Shown: in pieces, positions 21,146-32,673 of the stretch
Position numbering within the stretch: position 1 is the first letter of the stretch
Layout of the letters: each line of letters begins with the position of its first letter
Source: Dactylorhiza incarnata
Lineage: Eukaryota; Streptophyta; Magnoliopsida; Asparagales; Orchidaceae
Length of the DNA stretch: 64,000 bases
NCBI GenBank assembly: GCA_033032865.1
Contig: JAWHQI010000049.1
Span: 2,542,001 to 2,606,000 of the forward strand
Direction of reading: 5' to 3'
Translations under genes and position numbers: made by a program
Notes under the pieces: model-generated
Seen by the model: only the letters and a program-made list of their open reading frames with translations
What the model was told of the DNA's origin: nothing
Databases searched by the model: none

Positions 21146-22668
21146 TGATGAGACCCATTTATATATATATTTTTGGACTCATTTGGGCTGATATTTTAGT
21201 CTTTGCACCACATATTAGGCACGTTTTCATTCATATGTATTATTCCATGCTAGGTGCACTATTAGGCTCATTTTCGTGTGCAATTGCATTCCTTGTTGTT
21301 GGGGGTAAGCACATGGTGCTCCCCTTCCCTTCTTTTATGTTTTTCTGATGCTGGACGTGTATTCCTAGCTGTATTATCTTGTATGCAGGTGACCTGATCG
21401 TCCCGTTTTCCCCAGAAGTAATTTCTGTGCATATCGCACGGTCGTGCATTTCTTTGACGCACGGTTGGCTGCGGTCGTGCGTTTGTGTCTGGGCAGAAAA
21501 TGGAGCGTCGGAGTTTACTCGTGCGTTTTGACGCACGGGCGGATTCGCCCGTGCGTGAGTAAAACGCACGGTCGACCTGTGTCTTTGTGATTTCAGAGCG
21601 TCGGAGTTTACCCGTGCGTTTGAACGCACGGGCGGTATTGGTCGTGCGTGAGCAATTCACACGGGCGGCGCAGCTTCTTCGCCAAGCCATATTTTATCCG
21701 TTAATATCGCACGGTCTGCGCACGGTCGTGCGTTCGACCGTGCGTGACCATTTTTCAGCCTGTTTGCTATAAAAAGCAGGAACAAGGCAGTCAACGAGGA
21801 GAGCGATTGGAGGCGGACTGGAGCGATTCAGAGAGCGGGAAATCACTTCCTTCCCGCTGCTCTTGAGGGCTGAAGGCTTCCCCTTCATCTCCACCACCAT
21901 AGAGGCCATTTCCGGTGATTTCAACCTCCATCCTTCCATCCGGGAGCACTAGGAAGCTTTCTCCACCATTAGCCCAAGCATTCCTCGCCAAGAGATCAGA
22001 GAAGTGCTGAAGATCGTAGGAGCGGTGACATCCTCCTTCGAGCCAAGCTCACCATCTGAGGGCCGAGTCCGGAGAGAGCCCGACAACCTCTCATTCCGGC
22101 CGTGAACCCAAGACGTGACTTCTTCTTTGTGGTCCTCTCTAACCTTTGATGCTTGAACTTCTTTGTAGTTGTTTTATTAATGCTTGTTAAGTTAATCTTA
22201 ATGGTTATTGCTTGTGTTCATATGCAAAGTTGTTGTGATGGCATGAATAGCCCTTTTTCCTAGTGATTTCTGAGAATCGTTGTGTGTGAAGCCACTTGCA
22301 ATTGCTAGTGGTGATGTTTAGAGAAGAAGTGTGTGCGACCCTCAACTGTCATAGTTACATTCCGTCCACACGCCTTCCGAAGCACAGCATCGCGGCCGTT
22401 GCATCCATCTCGCCTTGCGAAGCGGAGTTTTGACCCACATCTCTCTTTATTCTGCAATAGCATAGGATCCCAAACCAAACCTCCCGTTGTTACTTATTAA
22501 CCCTTTTAACTGATTTCCTGGTTTGAGCAAATCGTACTACCCAACTTGCGGTCCTTTGAGAATGATATTCGGGGAGTTCCTCCCTATTTTATTACTTGAG
22601 CGACCGGTGCACTACCGTCGTATCGCATTTCGTGCCTGCTAATTAGCAGTGTCGAATTTAGCGCATCA
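21146..22668 (+). repeat. LTR D2 (1,523 bp)
   Basis: Starts TGATGAG like D1. Downstream of the TATA box (21768-21775) it carries the same marker bases as D3, for example GACCCACATC and GTGTCGAATTT where D1 and D4 have GACCCGCATC and GTGCCGAATTT. It serves as 3' LTR of unit 1 and 5' LTR of unit 2. Confidence 0.9.
21520..21570. other. Two-stem hairpin in U3 of LTR D2
   Basis: Best copy. Outer arms CGTGCGTTTT (21520-21529) and AAAACGCACG (21561-21570); inner arms ACGCACGGGCG (21531-21541) and CGCCCGTGCGT (21546-21556); loop GATT. In all, 21 perfect base pairs. Confidence 0.85.
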
Positions 22669-22674
22669 AGTTTT

Positions 22675-22692
22675 TGGCGTCGTTGCCGGGGA
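22675..22692 (+). other. Primer binding site, D unit 2
   Basis: TGGCGTCGTTGCCGGGGA, six bases after LTR D2. Confidence 0.85.
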
Positions 22693-22782
22693 CTGCAAGC
22701 GTGTACGATTTGTTTTTCTTTGGAGATCCATTTTAAGGTCTTTTTTTTATTACTTTTTTTTGTGTGTGTTGAATAGCGGTGG

Positions 22783-25092
22783 ATGCATAGAAGAGATCCT
22801 GGTGAGTGCGCAGCATTTGACCCTGAAATAGAGCGTACCCTGCGGGCGCGTCTCCGTGCTGCTGCCACCATGGATGTTAATGGAAATCAGGCTAATCCTG
22901 GAAGGGGAAATGCGCCGGTCGTGGGTCAGGTGGCTGACGAAAATGAAGTGGTCAGGCCGAGACCTAGGACCACGAGAGGCTACACCACTCCTACAGTTGG
23001 GAGTGTGTATCCTGGTTTTGGGCCTAACATCATGAACAATCAGTTCGAAATCAAGCCCGCCATCCTGAACATCATCTGTAACAACGCGCAGTTCTCTGGG
23101 ATGCCCAGTGAAGACCCACATCTTCACTTGGCTGAGTTCGCTGATATTTGCGGTAACCTCCGGTATACTGGAATCACTGATGAAACAGTCAAGTTGAGAC
23201 GGTTTCCATTCTCATTGCGTGACAAAGCCAAGGTGTGTCTCCATTCTATCCCTCCAGGAACTGTTGCAACGTGGGATGTGCTCGCATCCAAGTTTCTCGC
23301 CAAATTCCACCCGGTGGACAAGATTGTGAGCCTTCAGCTTGAAATCGCCACCTTCTGGCAAGCTGAGCAGGAGACCCTCGTAGAAGCTTGGGATCATCTT
23401 TCTGACCTCCTGCGCAAATGCCCAAATCACGAGCTCTAGCCATGGAACATTGTGGAGACCTTCTACTTCGCCATCGAGCCTAACCATCGGACGATGATTG
23501 ACGTTGTTGCAGCAGGAACCTTGATGAACCACATGCCTGAGGAAGCTCTTAGAATTCTGCAGGACACCGCGTCCCACAGCACTTTCTGGACAGCGGGGAG
23601 AAATGCGCCTAGAAGCGCTCGGGGATTATTCGTGGTGGATTCACTACCTCCCGCTGCTACGCCTGCGTCTAACATTACATGTGAAGGATGTGGAGGCGGT
23701 GGTCACCACTCATACGAGTGTCCAGGTAGCGAGCCATCAGGTGAGTTCTCTCAGCTTTATTTAAATGAATCTGTGAATTTTGTTGGAAATCAAGATAGGG
23801 GGGCACCCTACGAAAATGCTTATAATCCGGGTGTGAGAAATCACCCCAATTTTTCATGGAACCAAAATGCTGCAGGCCAACGATGGCAACCAGGCCAGCA
23901 TCAAAACGATGCTCAAGCATCCGGAAGTCAACCGAGACCGCCTCAGCCGGGTTATAATCAAGGTGCCTCGGTCCCTAAGAAAAGTAATTTGGAAGAGTTG
24001 ATGGAGAGGTTTATGGAAGTCGCCAACGCTAATATCGTGAACCAAACCGCGTCCATGCGTAACTTGGAGATGCAAGTGGGCCAACTGGCTCAAGTGATAA
24101 CCGAGCGTGCGCAGGGGACCCTTCCCAGTAATACAGAAAAAAATCCAATCAACCAAGGAAAGAGTCTCTCCGATGCGGGAGTAGGTGAACTAAGTGAGTT
24201 GGTAGTTGCTTGCTCCATTAACAATATTGAAACGGCAGCCCTATGTGATTCTGGTTCATCTCGCAACATCCTCGCCTTACAGGATGTTGCTAAACTGCAA
24301 CTTAATATGGATACGGATGAACGGAAGTCACTAGTGCTTGCTAATGGGACCGTAGTTAAGGCTGAGGGAGAAGTCAGGAATGTGGAAGTTACAATTGAAG
24401 GGACGATAGTAGTTGCCGACTTCCAAGTCTTGGGACCAAGTCTGAATCAATCCATTCCCATCTTGGCAGTACCGTTCTTAAAAGAGAGCGGTGCCACCTT
24501 ACATTTTTCTAAGGGGTGTGTTGTCTTACCCTGTAAGGTGACGCCCTCCACTTGTCCCAAGATTGTATCAGAAGCGGTAATCCACTCCCCCATTGTTTTT
24601 ATTGATAAACCATCTAGTGATGCAGAAGCCGAGAAAAGAACAGAATCGCCAGAAGGAGCAAAGAATGAAGAGAAGTTGCAAGTTGTGACGGAAGAGGGAA
24701 AGGAGGAAAGAGGCAGCACTGAAACCAGAATATTGAATGACAAGGTAGATGGTGGAACAAAGCGTCTTATAAAAATTTGCCCGAATCAAAGTAATAAATG
24801 TGAACATTTTAAGCAGATCCATTGGGCTGATCCGGTTGCCACGGCGGCAATGGAAGTGAAGCCACCCACCACTAAGGCGGGAAATTATGCCAGTTATCAA
24901 CGTTGGCGCTCCCCAACTGTGGAGAAGCTGAGGAAAGAAAAATTGTTGCGTGAATCATGCTCTGCTGCCCTCCGGCGCGGGAAGGAAGAGGCTAGGGGCA
25001 AGGTGGAGACATCCTCCTTGGGCCCTAAAGCCTTCACCTCTTTCCCATCTCGCGCATCGGGGGAGAACCACCACAAGTCAGCATACAGCTGA
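22783..25092 (+). pseudogene. gag: gag-protease of D unit 2, one stop codon
   Basis: A 770-codon frame, the same length as unit 3, interrupted only by TAG at 23437-23439 where unit 3 has CAG (a C-to-T change). It lies in the sequence between the capsid-like domain and the rest of gag. It encodes a particle protein with Retrotrans_gag-like domain (about residues 118-240), the CCHC knuckle and a coiled-coil-like stretch around 402-445 (NLEELMERFMEVANAN). The retropepsin-like domain carries DSGSSRN and PILAVPFLKESGA. The protease motif is intact here, unlike unit 3. The C-terminal tail after about residue 590 is Lys- and Glu-rich with no known domain, and the frame ends without joining a polymerase. 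Confidence 0.88.
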
Positions 25093-26929
25093 TGCGTGAT
25101 GGGGTCTCGGGGTTGTGATTGTGCTGTTTCTTCCTTCTGATTTTTGTGCTCTATTTTGTCACTTCGCTGTGTTGGTCATTTTTATTTAGTTTGGAACAAT
25201 ATCTTTCTGCTCTTTGAATAATTCTTAATACAGGTATTTGGTCCACCTTAAAGGACGTTAAACAAAAGGGCTTCTTGGGAGACAACCCATGGGGAACCAC
25301 CCGGTTCCGTCTAGTTTTTTTTAATTCATTTTGTGCACTGTTATTTCTGTTTTGCTAACATTGCAGGAGGATGCTCTCTTGTGGACGATGATGAAGGGGA
25401 AATATTTCTAAAAAATGGGATTACTGCACTTCTGGCATGCTCTTTTATGAGCATAGGTCAACTCTACCCCTCTCTTACTAATGTTTGAATTGATTATTCT
25501 AGTTAGTTTTAATCAAGTCTGGGGGAGAGAGCGAGCTTTGCACATGCACACACTTTGCATGACATGCTAGAATGTGCTGAGTTAGGATTTATATTTTGTT
25601 GTGCATATTGCATAAACTTGCACCTAATTCACGCGCACTTGATCACGCGTGCTTTTTGTGTATCGCTGCGAGGTTTTCCCACTCTTAAGAATTGAATTGT
25701 TAGCATGTGAGTGATGAGTAGAGAAAAATGTTCACTCAAGTAGTACTCCAGTCAAGAGCTCCCATCACGCCTAGAAATTCAATTAGAGTAGAATGAAATT
25801 CATAATTATAATTTAGTTATTTCTTTTATAGTAGATGAAATTTATTTTACTTTAGTGGTGAATCCGATGAATCCAACGGTAGCATAAGGTCGAGTGTAGC
25901 AAACTAGTAGTAACTTATTACTAGTGTCGGAAGGAAGGACAACCTTTCTCGGTGGCTAGAACTTGCACTAGGCGACTCTCGACACGATTGTGTTGAAGTA
26001 CTCGTCATAAAATGTGATATAGGCCATTTCTTGATCCGGTTGAGCTTTGGAAATCCTTACCTACGTAATCACCATTGCAAGCCCACTTGAGCCTACCTTT
26101 CCTCATTGTTTAGCTCCACTATAATTTAACCAAAGCCATACGGCCGAACCTATTTGCGCACCAACCTTTGACCTGAAAGAAATTTCTTTTTCGATCACAT
26201 TTGGTGTCATCCTTGTTGTGTATGGCAGTTTTGAATTAGCTAAAGGAGCCGTTTTATTGTGCTTTCAAATGTCATTTTGTCAATGAGAGAAAAGAAAAGA
26301 AAAGAAAGAAAAGAAAAAAAAAGTTGTGTAAAAATAATTTTCTCTCGGCAATCTCTATTTATATCTGGCTCAGCACGCACCTAGTGTTCAGTTGAAATAT
26401 GGGGGTGTCGTGTAATTACTAAAAATATTGTATTGGTGATTGCTATTATCTTAAGTGCTCAGGTTGTGTTAAGTGTGATTCCCATCGTCCTTTTACTTAC
26501 CTAGCCTATACTCAACCTAAGCCCAATAATTACCTATCAGTCCTATTGATTATAGACACGAGTTGTCTCATGCAGTAGAGAGAGTGCGGACGTGCAAGAC
26601 TATGGACACCGACTTTGATGGATTTCTTAGGAGTTTGTCCCTAGCTTCGATTTGAGAAATACTTTACTCATTAGTCACGCTATTTTCCCTTTTGCGCGAC
26701 CGAAAGATTCACCAAGATTCACCATCCAAGTAAATTAAATTTCAATTTACTGTTTTAGAAATAATTAGATACAATCTTGAGTTCTATTCTGTTCTAATGC
26801 ATTTCTATGCACGAGAGCATGCGACTTCGCATTGTTCTCTACTGCTCAAACTCATGCTAACATTCAATTGTTCCGACAGGAGAGCTGAGTAGTTTGCTCG
26901 AGACGTACAAATAGTTAAGTCTGGGGGTG
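25093..26929 (+). other. 3' non-coding region of D unit 2
   Basis: No gene seen. It holds the GGACGTTAAACAAAAG block (25253-25289), AAGTCTGGGGG near 25515, a diverged copy (AAATATGGGGGTG near 26394) and the primer tract TTAAGTCTGGGGGTG (26915-26929). In autonomous Athila elements pol and an env-like gene would lie in or before this interval. Confidence 0.75.
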
Positions 26930-26940
26930 TGATCAGTCCC

Positions 26941-26983
<43 letters not shown>

Positions 26984-28421
26984 GACTCATTTGGGCTGAT
27001 ATTCTAGTCTTTGCACCACATATTAGGCACGTTTTCATTCATATGTATTATTCCATGCTAGGTGCACTATTAGGCTCATTTTGGTGTGCAATTGCATTCC
27101 TTGTTGTTGGGTGTAAGCACATGGTGCTCCCCTTCCCTTCTTTTATGTTTTTCTGATGCTGGACGTGTATTCCTAGCTGTATTATCTTGTATGCAGGTGA
27201 CCTGATCGTCCCATTTTCCATAGAAGTAATTTATGTGCATATCGCACGGTCGTGTGTTTCCTTGACGCACGGTTGGCTGCGGTCGTGCGTTTTGATGCAC
27301 GGGCGGATTCGCCCGTGCGTGAGTAAAACGCACGGTCGACCTGTGTCTTTGTGATTTCAGAGCGTCGGAGTTTACCCGTGCGTTTGAATGCACGGGCGGT
27401 ATTGGTCATGCGTGAGCAATTCACACGGGCGGCGCAGCTTCTTCGCCAAGCCATATTTTATCCGTTAATATCGCACGGTCGTGCGTTCAACCGTACGTGA
27501 CCATTTTTCAGCTTGTTTGCTATAAAAAGCAGGAACAAGGCAGTCAACGAGGAGAGCGATTGGAGGCGGACTGGAGCGATTCAGAGAGCGGGAAATCACT
27601 TCCTTCCCGCTGCTCTTGAGGGCTGAAGGCTTCCCCTTCATCTCCACCACCATAGAGGCCATTTCCGGTGATTTCTACCTCCATCCTTCCATCCGGGAGC
27701 ACTAGGAAGCTTTCTCCACCATTAGCCCAAGCATTCCTCGCCAAGAGATCAGAGAAGTGCTGAAGATCGTAGGAGCGGTGACATCCTCCTTCGAGCCAAG
27801 CTCACCATCTGAGGGTCGAGTCCGGAGAGAGCCCGACAACCTCTCATTCCGGCCGTGAACCCAAGACGTGACTTCTTCTTTGTGGTCCTCTCTAACCTTT
27901 GATGCTTGAACTTCTTTGTAGTTGTTTTATGAATGCTTGTTAAGTTAATCTTAATGGTTATTGCTTGTGTTCATATGCAAAGTTGTTGTGATGGCATGAA
28001 TAGCCCTTTTTCCTAGTGATTTCTGAGAATTGTTGTGTGTGAAGCCACTAGCAATTGCTAGTGGTGATGTATAGAGAAGAGGTGTGTGCGACCCTCAACC
28101 GTCATAGTTACACTCCGTCCACACGCCTTTCGAAGCACGGCATCGCGGCCGTTGCATCCATCTCGCCTTGCGAAGCCGAGTTTTGACCCACATCTCTCTT
28201 TATTCTGCAATAGCATAGGATCCCAAACCAAACCTCCCGTTGTTACTTATTAACCCTTTTAACTGATTTCCTGGTTTGAGCAAATCGTACTACCCAACTT
28301 GCGGTCCTTTGAGAATGATATTCGGGGAGTTCCTCCCTATTTTATTACTTGAGCGACCGGTGCACTGTCGTCGTATCGCATTTCGTGCCTGCTAATTAGC
28401 AGTGTCGAATTTAGCGCATCA
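26930..28421 (+). repeat. LTR D3 (1,492 bp)
   Basis: Starts TGATCAG like D4. After the TATA box (27521-27528) it matches D2. It has an expanded (TA)n run at 26944-26980. About 49 bp have been lost between two TCGTGCGTTT repeats at about 27283, and further loss is seen at CGCACGGTCGTGCG near 27474. Confidence 0.9.
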
Positions 28422-28427
28422 AGTTTT

Positions 28428-28445
28428 TGGCGTCGTTGCCGGGGA
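28428..28445 (+). other. Primer binding site, D unit 3
   Basis: TGGCGTCGTTGCCGGGGA, six bases after LTR D3. Confidence 0.85.
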
Positions 28446-28538
28446 CTGCAAGCGTGTACGATTTGTTTTTCTTTGGAGATCCATTTTAAGGTCTTTTTTT
28501 TATTACTTTTTTTTCTGTTTTGTGTTGAATAGCGGTGG

Positions 28539-30848
28539 ATGCATAGAAGAGATCCTGGTGAGTGCGCAGCATTTGACCCTGAAATAGAGCGTACCCTGCG
28601 GGCGCATCTCCGTGCTCCTGCCACCATGGATGTTAATGGAAATCAGGCTAATCCTGGAGGGGGAAATGCACCGGGCGTGGGTCAGGTGGCTGACGAAAAT
28701 GAAGTGGTCAGGCCGAGACCTAGGACCATGAGAGGCTACACCACTCCTACAGTTGGGAGTGTGTATCCTGGTTTTGGGCCTAACATCATGAACAATCAGT
28801 TCGAAATCAAGCCCGCCATCCTGAACATCATCTGTAACAACGCGCAGTTCTCTGGGATGCCCAGTGAAGACCCACATCTTCACTTGGTTGAGTTCGCTGA
28901 TATTTGCGGTAACCTCCGGTATACTGGAATCACTGACGAAACAGTCAAGTTGAGACGGTTTCCATTCTCATTGAGTGACAAAGCCAAGGTGTGTCTCCAT
29001 TCTATCCCTCCAGGAACTGTTGCAACGTGGGATGTGCTCGCATCCAAGTTTCTCGCCAAATTCCACCCGGTGGACAAGATTGTGAGCCTTCAGCGTGAAA
29101 TCGCCACCTTCTGGCAAGCTGAGCAGGAGACCCTCACAGAAGCTTGGGAGCGTCTTTCTGACCTCCTGCGCAAATGCCCAAATCACGAGCTCCAGCCGTG
29201 GAACATTGTGGAGACCTTCTACTTTACCATCGAGCCTAACCATCGGGCGACGATTGACGCTGCTGCAGCAGGAATCTTGATGAACCACACGCCTGAAGAA
29301 GCTCTTAGAATTCTGCAGGACACCGCTTCCCACAGCACTTTCTGGACAGCGGGGACAAATGCGCCTAGAAGCGCTCGGGGATTATTCGTGGTAGATTCAC
29401 TACCTCCCGCTGCTGCGCCTGCGTCTAACATTACATGTGAAGGATGTGGAGGCGGTGGTCACCACTCATACGAGTGTCCAGGTAGCGAGCCATCAGGTGA
29501 GTTCTCTCAGCTTTATTTAAATGAATCTGTGAATTTTGTTGGAAATCAAGATAGGGGGGCACCCTACGGAAATGCTTATAATCCGGGTGTGAGAAATCAC
29601 CCCAATTTTTCATGGAACCAAAATGCTGCAGGCCAACGATGGCAACCAGGCCAGTATCAAAACGTTGCTCAAGCATCCGGAAGTCAACCGAGACCGCCTC
29701 AGCCGGGTTATATTCAAGGTGCCCCGGTCCCTAAGAAAAGTAATTTGGAAGAGTTGATGGAGAGGTTTATGGAAGTCGCCAACGCTAATATCGTGAACCA
29801 AACCGCGTCCATGCGTAACTTGGAGATGCAAGTGGGCCAACTGGCTCAAGTGATAACCGAGCGTGCGCAGGGGACCCTTCCCAGTAATACAGAAAAAAAT
29901 CCAATCAACCAAGGAAAGAGTCTCTCCGACGCGGGAGTAGGTGAACTAAGTGAGTTGGTAGTTGCTTGCTCCATTAACAATATTGAAACGGCAGCCCTAT
30001 GTTATTCCGGTTCATCTCGCAACATTCTCGCCTTACAGGATGTTGCTAAACTGCAACTTAATATGGATACGGATGAACGGAAGTCACTAGTGCTTGCTAA
30101 TGGGACCGTAGTTAAGGCTGAGGGAGAAGTCAGGAATGTGGAAGTTACAATTGAAGGGACGATAGTAGTTGCCGACTTCCAAGTCTTGGGACCAAGTCTG
30201 AATCAATCCATTCCCATCTTGGGAGTACCGTTCTTAAAAGAGAGCGGTGCCACCTTACATTTTTCTAAGGGGTGTGTTGTCTTACCCTGTAAGGTGACGC
30301 CCTCCACTTGTCCCAAGATTGTATCAGAAGCGGTAATCCACTCCCCCATTGTTTTTATTGATAAACCATCTAGTGATGCAGAAGCCGAGAAAAGAACAGA
30401 ATCGCCAGAAGGAGCAAAGAATGAAGAGAAGTTGCAAGTTGGGACGAAAGAGGGAAAGGAGGCAAGAGGCAGCACTGAAACCAGAATATTGAATGACAAG
30501 GTAGATGGTGGAACAAAGCGTCTTATAAAAATTTGCCTGAATCAAAGTAATAAATGTGAGCATTTTAAGCAGGTCCATTGGGCTGATCCGGTTGCCACGG
30601 CGGCAATGGAAGTGAAGCCACCCACCACTAAGGCGGGAAATTATGCCAATAATCAACGTTGGCGCTCCCCAACTGTGGAGAAGCTAAGGAAAGAAAAATT
30701 GCTACGTGAATCATGCTCTGCTGCCCTCCGGCGCGGGAAGGAAGAGGCTAGGGGCAAGGTGGAGACATCCTCCTTGGGCCCTAAAGCCTTCACCTCTTTC
30801 CCATCTCGCACACCGGGGGAGAACCACCACAAGTCAGCATACAGCTGA
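28539..30848 (+). CDS. gag: gag-protease of D unit 3, full-length frame, protease Asp lost
   Basis: The only uninterrupted long gene-like frame in the window (769 residues). Residues 1-115 are a leader including FDPEIERTL. About 118-240 is the Athila-type gag domain (FPFSLSDKAKV, FLAKFHPVDK, AWERLSDLLRKCPNHELQPW). A CCHC knuckle spans 300-313 (CEGC....H....C). A Gln/Pro-rich linker follows, then a coiled-coil-like stretch near 402-445. A retropepsin-like fold runs roughly 480-580 with ALCYSGSS at 486-493 and PILGVPFL near 559-566. The catalytic Asp of DSGSS is Tyr at residue 489 (GAT to TAT at 30003), so the protease should be dead although gag could still be made. The start is the ATG shared by all three units, about 90 bases after the primer site. 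The frame ends after AYS with no polymerase beyond. It could supply structural protein only. Confidence 0.8.
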   Translation: MHRRDPGECAAFDPEIERTLRAHLRAPATMDVNGNQANPGGGNAPGVGQVADENEVVRPRPRTMRGYTTPTVGSVYPGFGPNIMNNQFEIKPAILNIICNNAQFSGMPSEDPHLHLVEFADICGNLRYTGITDETVKLRRFPFSLSDKAKVCLHSIPPGTVATWDVLASKFLAKFHPVDKIVSLQREIATFWQAEQETLTEAWERLSDLLRKCPNHELQPWNIVETFYFTIEPNHRATIDAAAAGILMNHTPEEALRILQDTASHSTFWTAGTNAPRSARGLFVVDSLPPAAAPASNITCEGCGGGGHHSYECPGSEPSGEFSQLYLNESVNFVGNQDRGAPYGNAYNPGVRNHPNFSWNQNAAGQRWQPGQYQNVAQASGSQPRPPQPGYIQGAPVPKKSNLEELMERFMEVANANIVNQTASMRNLEMQVGQLAQVITERAQGTLPSNTEKNPINQGKSLSDAGVGELSELVVACSINNIETAALCYSGSSRNILALQDVAKLQLNMDTDERKSLVLANGTVVKAEGEVRNVEVTIEGTIVVADFQVLGPSLNQSIPILGVPFLKESGATLHFSKGCVVLPCKVTPSTCPKIVSEAVIHSPIVFIDKPSSDAEAEKRTESPEGAKNEEKLQVGTKEGKEARGSTETRILNDKVDGGTKRLIKICLNQSNKCEHFKQVHWADPVATAAMEVKPPTTKAGNYANNQRWRSPTVEKLRKEKLLRESCSAALRRGKEEARGKVETSSLGPKAFTSFPSRTPGENHHKSAYS

Positions 30849-32673
30849 TGCGTGATGGGGTCTCGGGGTTGTGATTGTGCTGTTTCTTCCTTCTGATTTT
30901 TGTGCTCTATTTTGTCACTTCGCTGTGTTGGTCGTTTTTATTTAGTTTGGAACAATATCTTTCTGCTCTTTGAATAATGCTTAATACTGGTATTTGGTCC
31001 ACCTTAAAGGACGTTAAACAAAAGGGCTTCTTGGGAGACAACCCATGGGGAACCACCCGGTTCCGTCTAGTTTTTTTTAATTCATTTTGTGCACTGTTAT
31101 TTCTGTTTTGCTAACATTGCAGGAGGATGCTCTCTTGTGGACGATGATGAAGGGGAAATATTTCTAAAAAAAATGGGATTACTGCACTTCTGGCATGCTC
31201 TTTTATGAGCATAGGTCAACTCTACCCCTCTCTTACTAATGTTTGAATTGATTATTCTAGTTAGTTTTAATCAAGTCTGGGGTAGAGAGCGAGCTTTGCA
31301 CATGCACACACTTTGCATGACATGCTAGAATGTGCTGAGTTAGGATTTATATTTTGTTATTCATATTGCATACACTTGCACCTAATTCACGCGCACTTGA
31401 TCACGCGTGCTTTTTGTGTATCGCTGCGAGGTTTTCCCACTCTTAAGAATTGAACTGTTAGCATGTGAGTGATGAGTAGAGAAAAATGTTGACTCAAGCA
31501 GTGCTCTAGTCAAGTGCTCCCATCACGCCTAGAAATTCAATTAGAGTAGAATGAAATTCAGAATTATAATTTAGTTATTTCTTTTATAGTAGATGAAATT
31601 TATTTTACTTTAGTGGTGAATCCGATGAATCCACTGGTAGCATAAGGTCGAGTGTAGCAGACTAGTAGTAACTTATTACTAGGGTCAGAAGGAAGGACAA
31701 CCTTTCTCGGTGGCTAGAACTTGCACTAGGCGACTCTCGACACGATTGTGTTGAAGTACTCGTCATAAAATGTGATATAGGCCATTTCTTGATCCGGTTG
31801 AGCTTTGGAAATCCTTACCTACGTAATCACTGTTGCAAGCCCACTTGAGCCTACCTTTCCTCATTGTTTAGCTCCACTATAATTTAACCAAAGCCGTACG
31901 GCCGAACCTATTTGCGCACCAAACTTTGAGCTGAAAGAAATTTCTTTTCCGATCACATTTGGTGTCATCCTTGTTGTGTATGGCAGTTTTGAATTAGCTA
32001 AAGGAGCCGTTTTATTGTGCTTTCAAATGTCATTTTGTCAATGAGAGAAAAGAAAAGAAAAAAAAAGTTGTGTAAAAATAATTTTCTCTCAGCAATCTCT
32101 ATTTATATCTGGCTCAGCACGCACCTAGTGTTCAGTTGAAGTCTGGGGGTGTCGTGTAATTACTAAAAATATTGTATTGGTGATTGCTATTATCTTAAGT
32201 GCTCAGGTTGTGTTAAGTGTGATTCCCATCGTCCTTCTACTTACATAGCCTATACTCAACCTAAGCCCAATAATTACCTATCAGTCCTATTGATTTTAGA
32301 CACGAGTTGTCTCATGCAGTAGAGAGAGTGCGGACGTGCAAGACTATGGACACCGACTTTGAAGGATTTCTTAAGAGTTTGTCCCTAGCTTCGATTTGAG
32401 AAATACTTTACTCATTAGTCACGCTATTTTCCCTTTTGCGCGACCAAAAGATTCACCAAGATTCACCATCCAAGTAAATTAAATTTCAATTTACTATTTT
32501 AGAAATAATTAGATACAATCTTGAGTTTTATTCTGTTCTAATGCATTTCTATGCGCGAGAGCATGCGACTTCGCATTGTTCTCTACTGCTCAAACTCATG
32601 CTAACATTCAATTGTTCCGACAGGAGAGCTGAGTAGTTTGCCCGAGACATATAAATGGTTAAGTCTGGGGGTG
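30849..32673 (+). other. 3' non-coding region of D unit 3
   Basis: Same layout as unit 2: GGACGTTAAACAAAAG block at 31009-31045, AAGTCTGGGG near 31274, AAGTCTGGGGGTG near 32140, and the primer tract TTAAGTCTGGGGGTG at 32659-32673. No open frame with recognisable motifs. Confidence 0.75.

Noticed and set aside
26929..27156. Apparent small protein starting in the (TA)n run with repeated Tyr-Ile
   Set aside because: It is a translation of a simple repeat and LTR sequence.
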